Below are positions 23,299 through 35,326 of a DNA stretch of 64,000 nt, in pieces. The DNA is from Prunus persica. Taxonomy: Eukaryota > Streptophyta > Magnoliopsida > Rosales > Rosaceae. The notes below the pieces were generated by a model that did not search any database, had not been told where the DNA came from, and was given only the letters and a program-made list of their open reading frames with translations. How positions within the stretch are numbered: the stretch's first letter is position 1; the number at the start of each line of letters is the position of its first letter. The stretch covers positions 8,796,520 through 8,860,519 of the forward strand of contig NC_034010.1 in the NCBI RefSeq assembly GCF_000346465.2, given 5' to 3'. The position numbers were made by a program, and so were the translations under genes.

Positions 23299-26200
23299 TC
23301 GGGGAAGTTTGAACACAAAATCCATTGTAAGCCACTCCCACTTCCACTCAGGAATCGGAAGTGGTTGCAATAGCCCTGATGGTTTCTGCCGCTCAGCTTT
23401 CACTTGCTGACAAATTAAGTATCTTCTAACATACTCTGCTATTTCTTTCTTCATAAAAGGCCACCAGTAGTGCTCTCTCAGAGTATGATACATTTTTGTG
23501 CTTCCAGGGTGCATTGCAAACACTGACTCATGGGCCTCCTCAAGAATCTCCCTTTTTAAACTTTCATCATTAGGGACATATAACCTGTTACCTACCATAA
23601 ACGCTCCATCATTTCTTATGGAACAATCAGTTCTGTCGCCATTTGCAACCTCCACTCGTAGCGTGCAAATCAAAGGATCTTGGGATTGAGCTGCGAGTAT
23701 TCGTTCTACTAGCACTGGTCTCACATGGAGAGTAGCTAACAGTGCTCCCTAATTATCCACATCTAGCCCAACTCTGAGCTTCCTCATTTCTACCATCAAT
23801 GGCAAATATCTTCTTCGAAGATAGGCTACAGATCCTGAAGATTTCCTACTGAGTGCATCCGCAACAACATTAGCTCTTCCTGGGTGATGCTCGATGGTAC
23901 AGTCATAATCTTTTATCAGCTCTAACCATCTTATTTGCCTCAAATTTAATTCCTTCTGGGTGAATAAATACTTTAAACTTTTGTGATCTGTAAACATTTG
24001 GCATGTCTCCCCATAAAGATAATGCCGCCAAATCTTTAAGGCAAAAACTACTGCAGCAAGTTCCAAATCATGAACAGGATAATTTAGCTCTTGCTTCTTC
24101 AGTTGTCTAGACGCATAAGCGATCACCCTACCATGCTGCATCAGCACACACCCAAGTCCTTGTTGAGACGCATCACTATAGATCACGAAGTTCCCACTAT
24201 CATCCGGAAGTGCTAAAACCGGAGCAGTGGTCAGCCTGGTCTTGAGTTCGATGAAACTTTCTTCACACTTATCTGACCACGCAAATTTAACTTCTTTCCT
24301 TGTCAAATAGGTGAGAGGTGCCGCTATGGTGGAGAACCCTTCCACGAAGCGACGGTAACCCCAGAAAACTCCGTATCTCAGTAACACTGGTTGGTCGTAG
24401 CCAATTTACTACTGCTTCAATCTTTTGAGGATCAACATAAATGCCCTCTGCAGAGATCACGTGCCCTAAGAAACTCACTCTATCTAACCAGAACTGACAC
24501 TTGCTGAATTTGGCATAAAGTTGCCTTCTTCTCAGAGTCTTCAACACAATGCTTAAATGCTTCATATGTGCCTTCTGACTCTTAGAATACACCAGAATGT
24601 CATCTATGAACACAATCACGAAGCGATCTAAGTAATGTCGAAACACTCTGTTCATGAGGTCCATAAATGCATCACCAAGAACTCATAGTGCCTATACCTC
24701 GTTCGAAACGTTGTTTTAGGCACATCCTCTTCTCTAACCCGTAACTGATGATATCCAGACCTCAGGTCAATCTTAGAAAAGACCTTGGCACCCTTCAGCT
24801 GATCAAACAAGTCATCAATGCGAGGCAAAGGATATCTATTCCGCACTGTGATCTTGTTCAGCTGCCTGTAGTCAATGCATAACCTCATGGTGCCATCCTT
24901 TTTCTTAACAAATAACACTGGAGCACCCCAAGGAGAAAAACTAGGTTGGATGAAACCCTTATCTACCAGCTCCTGCAATTGAGTTTTTAACTCCCTTAAC
25001 TCTCCTGGTGCCATTCTGTATGGTGCCTGAGAAATAGGATTTGTTCCTCGAGCGAGCTCAATAATGAACTCCTCCCGATGAGGAGGTAATCCAGGAAGAT
25101 CCTCAGGAAATACATCTGGAAAGTCCTGTACGACTGGAATATCTTCCAATCGCAGCCCATTATCTCTGGTATCAATTAGATGTGCAATATATCCTGAGCA
25201 CCCTTTTCTGAGCAACCGTTTTGCCGTCATAGCTGAAATGAGGCAAGATGGAAGCACTCTACGTTCGCCATAAAAAGTTACTTCAGGTCGTCCGGGACTA
25301 CGGAATACAACTTCTTTCCTGAAGCAATCTACTGAGGCACGATGTCTGGCCAACCAATCCATTCCTAAGATGACATCCAAGTCAACCATGCCCAAAGGAA
25401 TTAAATTTGCCTCCAAAAACACATTTCCCATCATCACTAAACTATCGCGATACACTGTACCTACCCTAAAAATCTCTCATGTAGGTACTGAGATCGCCAG
25501 TTCAGTCTGCAGAGCCGAAAGTCGTACATTGGCATTATGGCCAAAACTAGGTGTGAAAAATGAGTGCGTAGCCCTAGGGTCAATCAAAACTCTAGTAGGA
25601 ATGCCAAAGACCGGTAAAATACCTGTAATTACATCAGGTGATGCATGTGCTTCCTGTTGGGACATGTTATACACTTTGCCTGTGGCTCTGGAACATCCAC
25701 CACGTCCCCTTTGCTGACTGCTGCCTCGGCTGGCTACACTGGTTTGGGCTCCACCACTGGACGAAGCCTCCACAAGCTGTGGTATCTCCTGTGATCTACC
25801 CTGCATAACTGTCCCTGTTGTCGATGCAGCTGTGGTCTCTCTAGGCTGAAGGAACAACGGGCAATCCTTTCAAAAATGTCCAGACTGTCCACAGTAATAA
25901 CATCCAATAGTGCCCTGCTGGCGAGGCCCATAATGGTACCTACTACACTGAGCACATTGGAGGCGACTCCTCCTACCAGATCCTGACAGCAACTGTCTTC
26001 CAGTACCTCTAGCTGCACTACCCCGAGAGCGGTTTCCAGAACTGCTACTTTGGTTGGAACCTCCGCTGGAGCTGAATCCAGGTCGGTAACCTCCATAGCT
26101 ACGACCACTAGATGATCCCGAACTGTAACTACCTCTCTTAGATGATCCCTAACTAGGACCACCTATGTCAAACTGCTGCCTACGGAGTTCACCCCGTGGT

Positions 26201-26960
26201 CTGGCCATCATCTGGCTGCTTTCAATCAACGAGGTAGATATCACCACATCAGCAAAATTAGTCAACCGCTGACTGATCACAATATCTCGGATGGAAGCCT
26301 TTAACCCCATCGTGAAAATTTGACACTTCTTGCTTTCATCCTCCACTAGTGGCAGACAATACTTAGACAGATCATGAAACTTTTTCTCGTACTCTAATAC
26401 AGTCATCATCCCCTGTTCCAGCTGTAAAAACTCTTGCATCTTCACATTCTGGTAGGCTTGTGGGTAGTACTGACTGTCAAATGCAGCTCTGAATACTTGC
26501 CACGTAATGGCTAAAGGATCCCGATATCTCCTCTTGACTGAATCCCACCAATGTCTGGCATTTCTGATCAAGAAGAAGGTGGCCAGAGTAACCTTACTGT
26601 TCTGTGGAACAGCCATGACCTTCATGATCCGCTCCATCCTTTCAATCCATTCCTCAGCTATTGCTGGGGTACCAACACCATCAAAATCAGTGGCCCCAAT
26701 CCTCTTTGCTTGATCAGCATATCCCAGGGAGGGATCTCTAGGTTGCCCAGTCCTGGCTAAAGCCTGAGTCAGCAACTCCAAAGTCTGCTGGAAGTTGGGA
26801 TCTCCCTGCATAGTAGGCACAGCAGGTACGGCTCCTGACGAGCCTCCAACAACAGACTGCTCTACCAGTTCAGGTACCGGTGCAGGAACAGGAACTTCCT
26901 CCTGCCCGAGCTGGGGATCCTGTCCCCTTTGTCGGGACGACTGTCTAGTCCCTCTACGGA
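23299..26960 (-). pseudogene. Chromovirus gag-pol pseudogene
   Basis: The frame can be followed from an R/G-rich start near 26960 (no ATG seen there) through Gag (26149-26820, with ARHWWDSVKRRY). A serine/glycine-rich tail and a CCHC knuckle follow. In-frame stops fall at 26149-26151 (TAG), inside the knuckle at 25870-25872 (TGA), at 25477-25479 (TGA) and near 23748. The protease site reads LIDPRATHSF, where the family has D-S-G-A. In the RT, a deletion of about 26 bases near 24670 removes the conserved P-F-G-L block and shifts the frame. The FIDDILVYS box is kept at about 24600. Another shift lies near 24370. RNase H ([13 protein letters not shown]) and the integrase HHCC finger follow. Confidence 0.88.
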
Positions 26961-27038
26961 CACCACCACGCTTAGAAATAGATTTTCAGGAAAACGGGAA
27001 TGCACAAAGTGCAAAGTCTACAGGAAATTAAACCTAAT

Positions 27039-27050
27039 GATCTGATACCA
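27039..27050 (-). other. Primer binding site (initiator Met tRNA), element 3
   Basis: The minus strand reads TGGTATCAGATC three bases inside the LTR. It differs by one base from the common TGGTATCAGAGC, the initiator-Met primer site used by chromoviruses. Confidence 0.8.
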
Positions 27051-27053
27051 AGT

Positions 27054-29318
27054 TGACAGGACCCGATCCAAATTTCGCTTTGGAATCCGAGCCAGACCCT
27101 ATGCTTGACCGACACCTGGTGAATGTTGGACACAAATGACCTATTTGCCCTTCTATACAAAACATGATAAAATAATAAGGTTAACGTCTACCGAAAAACC
27201 GGCAGAGTTTCCCTTGTAACTAGCTCAATACCAAATCAGTTACACCTGCCAAACAAGTATATATATCTACAACCAATCAACTGCCAGCATACGTATATAT
27301 ACATTCCAAAGTCTAGGGCAAAACATCAGAGCAACTACTAAGAATTTACAAAGGAGTGAATCCTTTTACAAAACAAAAATCCTACATCAAAAAGAAGGCG
27401 CGAAAGATGGGAAACAGCCCGGTGGTGGATTCCTGTGCACGTCTACTGCCTGGGGGCGCAAAACAACAAAAAGGATGAGTGGACCCAAAAACAAAGTTTA
27501 GAAAAATAGCATATGAACATACTAACCCCAATGTAAAAACAGTTATACAAACTAGCTTATTTTCTTTATTTCTGAAATCAATGCACGTATATAACTATAT
27601 ATGTATAAGCCAATCATGTTTATGGTCAACATCACTTTTGAAAACAGTTTAAAACTAACACCTAGGTGTACCCTTTATTTCCGTCAATTCCTTATATCCG
27701 TCAATTCCTTGCATCACCATGGGTGACACATACTCGCAGGTCTCAGTGACACGAGGTCAATCCGAGCTGCAACTCGCAGGATTCAGGGGACCGTAGTTCA
27801 CCTGATCCGCATTACTCGCTCCACAAGAGTTCGAGTACCAAGGAACTCATGGGGCAACTGTCAAGCATGCTGACTAAACCGAAGGCAACCAATATACTCC
27901 GAAGGCAACATTTAATCTCTGGGTACAAGGTGATTTAAGAAAATACAAAGTTTCTGAAGCAAAGATGTTGAATAATTAACTTTCTGTAACCTTTAAAATT
28001 CTGCTGCCATTATCTTTTCCTAAATTCTTTAAAGGGGATTTCACTCCGCAGCATGCAATATAAAATATTTAACAGAATAAAACAGCTTATAACTGAAACT
28101 GAACTGCTTAAATTCATTTATTAAAACAAAGAGTCCACTCACTGATAGTCCGAGCTCTCTGAACCTCTTGAAGGTCCCTCCTGCTGGTCAACTGGTGCCC
28201 GGGTGCCTGATTCAATGACCCTAATATTCTATTAATACAATATCGTATTAAATTAAAAACCCTACCCCCGGCTCCTAAAAGTACGTGCGTCAATTTAAAG
28301 TTATCCCTATGCCCATAAAAGCTTTCTTTCCATGTGGGATAGTTTAGCGGTATCTTGGGACTCAAAAAGCGCTAAAGTCCTAAAAAGTCAATCCGGGACC
28401 CCACGGGTCCATGACCTCACAATATGATCCGGAAGCCGCTAGAAGGTCCAATATATCTAGGACACATGTCCCGAAGGTATTGGTGTCGATCGGACGGTCG
28501 AATTGATCATGATCGTGTAATTGCATAATTTCTAAACCCTAGCCCTAGGGTTCGCGATTTCGGAGTATCCGGGACTCCGATTCACAATTCATCGAATCCT
28601 ACACGATTCTGAAATTGTCTAGAGTAACATATCTGAAATTGATTAAGATCCAACAGCTCAACCGTATTGAACCCGAAAATCGCACAATATGGACAATCCG
28701 TTCGAGGCTCAAACGGTATCCAAATTGAGATCCGCGAATTCTTACACGCTCGTGACAACCTAAGGATCGCATCAAGACACAGTGCCACTGCACTACCCTC
28801 ACCCACGCTCCGCCGCACGCGCCGGCAGCGATGGGTGTCCAAAGCGATTACGCATCGCCGGAAAATCTCAAAACCACGGCTCCAAACTCCTACCCTAGGT
28901 ATAACACCATATTTGGAACCACTTTTGTTCTTGGACCTACCCCAAAAACTGACCGGAAGTGGCCGAACACGGAGGCTGAAAATCGGCCAAATTCCAAATT
29001 GAAAACTGAGCTATCTACGGTCAAAATAATGCAAACCTACCCAACCATCAGCTAGAGCATGGAAAATAGGTAGAAATCCATACCTTACTCAACAAAATTT
29101 GGAGAAGAATTGAGGGAGAACGAACGGTTGCAAAACTATGTAAAACCGGCTCGTTTTTGGACGAAATCCGACGAAAACAGAGACGGCTAGCAACGGAGAG
29201 CGGTCGGGGCTTGAAGACAGAACCGAGCTGGTCCTGTTGGCACCGACGGCAAGGGCAGAGGTGGTCGGTGGCGGAAGTTTTGGCGATCGGAAGGTGACGG
29301 GAGGAAGACAGCGGTTGA

Positions 29319-29380
<62 letters not shown>

Positions 29381-29645
29381 TGAGGTTTTAATCTAATTTT
29401 TCAAATTACCATTTTGCCCCTCGTGATATTTTACTCGTATTTTCTTCGTTAAAACTCCAATTCGAGCCCACTTCGTGTCTACGAACTCATTTCGTCGTGC
29501 TCTACGCAACGGTGTATGTGGAATTGTCAAATTCCTTTTCGGTCAAAAAGTCAACTTTGCGTTAATAAATTATTCCAAGGGCAAACTTGTCTTTCCTCAT
29601 AATAAATTACTAATTAAATATGAATTTTAGGTTTGGGTCATTATA
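27054..29645 (-). repeat. 5' LTR of element 3
   Basis: On the minus strand the LTR ends CGGGTCCTGTCA just before the PBS. It starts TATAATGACCC at the right, apparently with the first TG changed to TA. Apart from the (GA)n tract at 29321-29380 it has no gene. Its outer 230 bases resemble the outer part of the solo LTR at 445-3748. The right flank begins ttggc. Confidence 0.75.
29321..29380. repeat. (GA)n microsatellite
   Basis: About 60 bases of almost pure GA with one interruption (gagaaaga), within the LTR of element 3. It is likely to be length-variable. Confidence 0.95.
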
Positions 29646-31393
29646 TTGGCATTGGCGTGTACGCTTGATTTTGGCTTGTATGCTTGGATTTTTGGCATTG
29701 GCATGTACTGGAAGGATATTTGAAATAGAGCAGGTGCTGGCAGGGGTTTTGAAATAGGGCATGTGCTAGAAGGATATTTGAGACATGGTAGGTGCTAAAA
29801 GGATATTTGAAATGGGGCATGTGCTGGAAGGATATTTGAAACATGACAGGTGCTGGAAACAGTTTTGTTTGGCATGGAATAGGTGTTGAAAAAACGTGAC
29901 TTGGCTTGGCATGATTAGCTTGGACTTGCTACGAGGATGTGGATAATCTAACGGTTGAGTTGAATCAAGATATAGCTTGGCATGGCATGATGGTTCACTC
30001 TTCCGGCAGCATGAATATAGAGCTTGTGTTATTTTCCAGGAGCATCTCATATAGGATTTGGAATTGGTATGGTTGTGGACTGAATTTGCATTGTTTCTAT
30101 AGCATGACCCTCCTTCAACTCTTTCTTCTCTCCTCAAGATTCAAACCCATGGGTACTGTGCATCAGTACATAAGTCATATTTCAGAACCTCGGATCAGAA
30201 AACTTCCTTGATTAAAGTTGTTCATCTGCTCAAGTACTATAGCCTGTAAAATCTGTAGAATTTTTTGAATTTTTCTGATGCCTCAAAGTTGATCTGCAAC
30301 TTCTGTGTTCATCCATGGCTGGTGAGTTTCTGCAGATTCTGCTTCTGCATGTATCTTTAACTTATGATGCTTGGATAATTGCACTTGCTTCACAAAATTT
30401 GCTCAAAATTATGTTGTTTATAACATATCCAAAATTGAGGATCATCCACCCGTTGTAGTGCTTTCTCCCTCCATGTTTCTGAAGCATGTACATGATGTTG
30501 ATGCCTTTGTTTCTCACTAGGGTAATGCATGCCAAGTGTTTGTCAAAATATCTCAAAGTACCTTGTTGGCAGTTTTTGAACTTTTGAAATGTTTCTTTTC
30601 GAATCTGAGTTGGAGCTTTTGAGACATGAAAATGGACTTCTCAATGGTTATGTCGGAATTGGTCTTGCATCACTAGAAGAAAAAATGAATTTTCGGTGGA
30701 ATTTCAAAGTGCAACGAAATTTGTTTGACACTCTTCCCTAACTCAACATGCTGGAGCTGTACAGATCCTGCTGGATGGGCTGTTTTAGGAATCTGTTTGA
30801 CACTCTTCCCTAACTCAAAATGCAACAAAATTTTGGAAAAATGAAGCTTGATATGTCTAGTTCTAATCTGGAAAGTTTGGGATTTGTTGGTTGTAAGCTT
30901 GATTTATAATGATTTTTCAAAGGTGGGATGTTCTAGCTAGAATGGTTGGAAAGTTTGTGTGTAACTTTTCCTTGGCATGTTGCTTTTGTTTGAGAATTTG
31001 GCACGTCCTTTCTGTTGGCATTGAGTGCTGATCTGAATATTGCTAGGGCATGTTCTTGAGCAATATTGTCGTAAGAGCATGATGTTGAAAGGTATTGTCA
31101 TAAGAGCATGAGTTCTTCAATTTGCTTGAAATGCCTAAATTTCTTGGAATGCTTGAATGAAATGAAATTTCTTGGCATGTAGATTGGTATCACGCCTTGT
31201 GAATTTTGTCAAATGCTTGATAGATGAGTTTCCTTGAACTTGGCAAAAATTATGTTTCCGGCGCTTTCCTTTATGTATGAGTACCTTTCCAGCGTCTGAT
31301 TTTGGCTAACGTATTCTCTTGTTTAGAAGCTCCAAAGCATGAGAAAGCATGAGAAGCCTAATTTTCCAGGATTTTGATAGCATGAAAGTGAGT
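29646..31393. other. Gene-free DNA with a degenerate ~31-bp tandem array
   Basis: Roughly five copies of a unit like ggatatttgaaatagggcat plus gtgctggaa lie at 29700-29865, each diverged from the others. Beyond it I see no coding region. Words such as ggcatgag, ttccggc and ctggaa recur and suggest old repeat DNA. Confidence 0.55.
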
Positions 31394-32240
31394 TTTGGTG
31401 TAACATCCCACATCGACCAACGGAGAGGGGGTGATGTACCTTATATGTACATGCCCGCCTCCATCTAGCACGAGGCCTTTTGGGAGCTGACTGGCTTCGG
31501 AGTCATGGAAACTTCGAAGTTAAGCGAGTTGGGGGCTAGAGCAATCCCAGGATGAGTGACCCACTGGGAAATTGCTCGTGAGCTCCCAGAAACAAAACCG
31601 TGAGGGCAGAGAGGGGGGCCCAAAGCTGACAATATCATGCTACGGCGAAGCCGATCCCGTGAAGTGACATTTGGTCTCTTGCAACTTGTCTTTGGAAAAA
31701 ATTATGCTTCACTAGCGATTATGCTTCCGGCGCCCCCTTTTCGTTTACGAGTTCCCTTCCAGCATCTGATCTGGCCAACGTACTCCCTTGTTTCTTTTTC
31801 AGGCTTGATTGAGAGGTTCCAAAGCATGAGAAATGTCATCTTCTTACTGATTTGCTGGGAACTTAATAGAATAATGGTGAGTTTTTGGTTACTTTCACAG
31901 ATGTAATGAGTTTGTTGAATTGTTGCAAGGATAAATTGAGCTTTGGGGTTTAAGGAGCATATACACTAGCATGATATTTGAAATAGGGTAGGGGCTAAGA
32001 AGATTTGAAATAAGGCAAGTGCCAAAAATTCTTTGCTTGTAAAGTAGGAGCTGGAAAAATGTAAGAAAATATGCTTCTGGCACCTCTGTTTTTTTTTTTT
32101 CATGAGTACCTCTCCAGCGTCTGTATCTTTTTTTCAGACTTGATTTAGAGGTTCCAAAGCATGAGAAGAATAAGCTAGTCGTTGAGGTCACTTCAAATGC
32201 TCTTTTAGAGGTGCAGTGAGGTTGTTTAATTGTTGTACGA
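31258..32240 (+). repeat. Three degenerate copies of a long repeat
   Basis: A block running from ttccggcgc (or ttctggcac), through gagtaccttccagcgtctga, to ggttccaaagcatgagaa appears at about 31258-31350, 31725-31835 and 32070-32175. The Cassandra LTR lies between the first and second copies. Downstream parts (gtgaggttgtttaattgttg) also recur near 31905 and 32215. No protein is evident. The copies may be diverged LTR or satellite-like units. Confidence 0.65.
31399..31669 (+). mobile_element. Cassandra TRIM solo LTR
   Basis: This 271-bp LTR starts tgtaacatcccacatcg and ends gaagtgaca. It contains the 5S rRNA-like promoter typical of Cassandra: an A box gaagttaagcga near 31516-31526, an intermediate element, and a C box ggatgagtgaccc near 31550-31562. 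The five bases tttgg occur on both sides (31394-31398 and 31670-31674), which is a perfect target duplication and proves the ends. The internal part and second LTR are gone, so it arose by LTR-LTR recombination. RNA polymerase III could still recognise the promoter. The C box has one change (gatgagtg for gatgggtg). Confidence 0.95.
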
Positions 32241-33161
32241 ATGGATTGAAATCGGGCAGGGGCTAAGAAGGTTTGAAATAAGGCAAGTGCCTGAAGAATG
32301 TTTAAGAAGGTTTGAAAAAAATAAGGCAAGTGGTGGAACACAATGATGAATGAATGTATATAACTTGGACTTGGTTGAAGATGTGAATAATGTTGAATCA
32401 AAACTCTTGGAACCGAGGTATAGCTTGGTTTAGCATGAGAAACTTTGAAGTGTTTGTGCTTGACCTCTTTTTGTTTTTGTTTCTTTTCAATTGGCAGGAA
32501 GCCCCCAAGTCATTTGGATCTAAATTTTGACTCCTTTTTTTTTATTTTTTTATTTTTTTATTTTCAAATTTGCATAGTAGGTGAGAAAATAGGACAAGTG
32601 GGTGGAAATAGCAGCACTTTATATGTATAACAAATGTTATATATATACAGAGTGAGAAAATTGTTGACACAAAGACGTTTTTAGTTGTGTTGGTTTGTAG
32701 GGCCTCAAGTTCTATTCAGGACTCGACTTCAAAACCTGCTTGTGTTAAAGGCTTGTCCGATGTCAACACCAACATTCAATATCCCATCTACTTTCACAAC
32801 CACAAACTAAAATAATAAATACCCGATCACAAGGAATTAGTCAGTAATTATGCTCAGATATTCAATTTCGCAAAAATAATGCATCCAACTAAGTCAACAA
32901 AAATAATTGCATCGAATTAATGATGTTCTTGGAATATTGATACAAAATAAATTAGGTGTTAAAAAATATTTAATATCTGAGTATGACCTATGATGACAAA
33001 GACTCATTGTCACAATCATGGTGATTATTCAAAAGGTGCAACATCTCTGACCCAATGTAATCGATTTAATCCAATTTAATTCTTTTGTGAAATTTCAATT
33101 TTGTCCTTGGGAGTAGGGGTACTTTGATCACTTTAAGAAAAAAAACATTTATTGTATGGCA
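32241..33161. other. Intergenic, nothing recognised
   Basis: AT-rich with poly-T runs near 32535-32565. I find no ORF with recognisable domains, no RNA gene and no clear repeat ends. Confidence 0.5.
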
Positions 33162-33295
33162 TTAGAGCAACTCCACTGAGCAGCTGAGCCCAAGGCGGGG
33201 GGAAAAAAAATTTCGTTCCAACGGTGAGCATAAGCCCGGGCTGGGAGTGGGTCCCACCAACTCGGGCTGGCCCGAAGGCCAATTCAGCCCGAGGT

Positions 33296-34184
33296 GATGC
33301 CTTCAGCTAGATAATACCCTATCTGGTACACTGTATTGTTGACTTGATAGGTGATATTGGGGCCCTAGCCTCTCAATACATCGTTGAAGACCGGGGATTG
33401 ACCCAGCACGTTGAGGTCATTTTGGGATCCTGCAACTCCAAAGAAGGCATGCCAAACCCATGTATCGAAGCCAGCAACAGCTTCAAGGGTGATACTTTTT
33501 TGGCCTTTTCTATTTCCGTAATCACCTTTCAAGGCAGTTGGGCAATTCTTCCATTGCCAGTGCATGCAGTCGATGCTACCAATCATTCCTGGATCGAGCT
33601 TCAGCTTTTTGTAGAAGCCGTTGAAGGTCCCTGGGAGTAGGTCTACGCAGGTAGTCCCTAGTGTACAGAGTTTCAACTGCTTGACAGAATCTTACCAAAG
33701 CCTCTAACGTAGTGGACTTCCCCATCCGGGCAATCTCATCCACCTGATCAGCAGATGCTCCATACGCCAACATTCGTATCACAGTTGTAAGCTTTTGCTC
33801 CGGAAGAAGCCCCAAAATCCCAGCAGCATCACACTTTTGAACAAAGTATGCATCATAATTGCAAATATCATGCATGACTTTATTGAACAAATGGGGTTGC
33901 ATTCTAAATCGCCTTCGAAAATCAACATCAGAGTACAAAGAAGTTGGGATAAAATAATCTTCCAAAAGATTCTTACCCCGAGAATGCCTATGTCTGTCCA
34001 CATTCCGGTGGCGGCCGACTTGTGAACCATAGCGGAGACCTTGGTTCTCTTCATCTTGCAAAGCCACTGCTATGACAACTTGTTCATCGACTTGTCTCTA
34101 CAACTCATTGATTTCATCTGCTCTACGGTTTCTCTCATTTGTTTCTCGCTCTTGCCTCTCCAAGCATCTCCTAAAATCTTCCAT
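33296..34184 (-). pseudogene. HARBI1/ALP1-like Harbinger nuclease pseudogene
   Basis: The frame starts MEDFRRCLERQERETNERNR, has a stop just after DEINEL, and continues as FRRRFRMQPHLFNKVMHDI. It runs to about 33590, where a small deletion shifts the frame ahead of PGMIGSIDCMHWQWKNCP. The first two catalytic aspartates are visible (SIDCMHW and SQNDLNVL). A TAG follows VFNDVLRG, and the remaining homology runs only a further 25 residues before the terminal region of the element. The third acidic residue is therefore missing and the protein cannot be active. Confidence 0.88.
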
Positions 34185-34329
34185 TGAGAATGAATGGAGT
34201 ATGAATTTTAAACTCTGAGAAATGAAAATATAGAAAGATGTGGTGTGAGAGGTATGAGCTGAGCCTCTGATTTTATAGAAAATTTTGGCAAGATAGACAT
34301 GCCGCGTGGCTTGATTTGATTGGATGAAA

Positions 34330-34545
34330 ATCTTATCTGAAATTTGAAATTCATCCGAAATTTGAACCCAAATTTGTATGAAATTTGAACCCAAATTTGT
34401 ATGAAATTTGAATTTTGAAATTCATCCGAAATTTGAACCCAAATTTATCTGAATTTTGAATTTTGAAATTCATCTGAAATTTGAACCCAAAAATTTATCT
34501 GAATTTTGAATTTTGAAATTCATCCAAAATTTGAATCCAAAAATC
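34330..34545. repeat. AT-rich tandem repeats inside the Harbinger element
   Basis: About four copies of a 50-60-bp unit made of gaaattcatccgaaatttga and acccaaatttatctgaattt, each slightly changed. They lie upstream of the transposase gene as read on the minus strand. Confidence 0.8.
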
Positions 34546-34899
34546 TTATCCGGAAATTTTATCCGATTATAAATAGTCTTGACACGTAGGAACCCGAAAA
34601 TCTTATCCGAAAATATTATCCAAATTAATTATTTTCATTAAAAAATTTGTGAATAAAATTAAAAAATGAATAGTAATTGCCCTTAGCCATGGCAATGGAT
34701 GGAAACACAAAATACTATTTGCAAGGGCAACCACTATTCACGTGAATAGTGGCTGCCCTAGCTCCCCCCTTGCCCTGGCTAAGGGCAAATGGATGGAGTT
34801 GCTCTTATATAATGGTGTAAGTTTGTGTTAACTTATGTGAAGCTCCAATTTAAGGTTTGCACAGGGCCTTCAAAATCTCAAGATTGGCCCTGCTATTTG

Positions 34900-35100
34900 T
34901 TACCACCTTTTATAGAAAATTCACATCACAAATTTTAATTTCTTAGACTAAAGCTGTGTTGAATTTAATTTGGCTGACGACTAATGCAGTCCATATAACG
35001 ATGCTCTATCAATTAGAATTCATAAACTAGCAATCTCGTTCAATGACTTTGATTGATGAATATTCAGTCATTCAACAAATTGCTTGGACATTTGAAATAT
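34900..35100 (+). pseudogene. Relic of a receptor-kinase 3' flank (copy A)
   Basis: ttaccaccttttatagaaaattcacatcac and the following 50 bases match the sequence 120 bases after the stop of the intact kinase gene (43847-43916). The whole 200 bases match a second relic at 36692-36886, ending cttggacatttgaaatat. The coding part of this copy is missing. It marks a former gene upstream. Confidence 0.7.
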
Positions 35101-35326
35101 ATGTAAGCAAGTAAAGTGGCCATGGCCAATAAAGAAAGAAGAGGCAAAAAACTAATACAGCCTAGAAGAACAACCACACAGAGAACTATGAGATGACCTA
35201 AGATTATATTCCCTCCAAAGTCGATCAACCAGATCCTTATTTCTATAAGCACCAAATCATCCTTATTTCCGTTCTGGTTTTTGGTAAACAACAGTTATAT
35301 GTTGTTGTTGCTGGTAGTCCGCACAC

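Larger units (their letters stand above)
23299..29645 (-). mobile_element. Element 3: degenerate chromovirus (Tekay/Del-like), 5' half only
   Basis: From the right: a 2.6-kb 5' LTR, an iMet PBS, gag, protease, reverse transcriptase, RNase H and the start of integrase. It is cut by element 2 just after the WLTMDFVFKLPR region at the start of the integrase core. The rest of integrase and the 3' LTR are nowhere in the window. The frame carries several stops and shifts, so it is a relic, older than the two elements nested in it. Confidence 0.85.
33165..34804 (-). mobile_element. PIF/Harbinger DNA transposon, decayed
   Basis: The terminal inverted repeats are gagcaactcca on the left and tggagttgctc on the right (11 of 11). 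Direct copies of TTA flank it (33162-33164 and 34805-34807), the 3-bp duplication that PIF/Harbinger makes. At 1640 bp it is shorter than a complete two-gene element. It carries one broken nuclease gene and no Myb-like partner gene. The right part has AT-rich tandem repeats (34330-34545) and a subterminal palindromic stretch rich in gaatagt and gggcaa words. Confidence 0.93.

Noticed and set aside
31500..31575. A 5S rRNA gene
   Set aside because: The A and C boxes match, but they lie inside a 271-bp Cassandra LTR with target duplication, and the rest of 5S rRNA is missing.
34330..34545. A CRISPR-like repeat array
   Set aside because: The repeats are AT-rich, contiguous and diverged, without unique spacers, and lie in a plant transposon.
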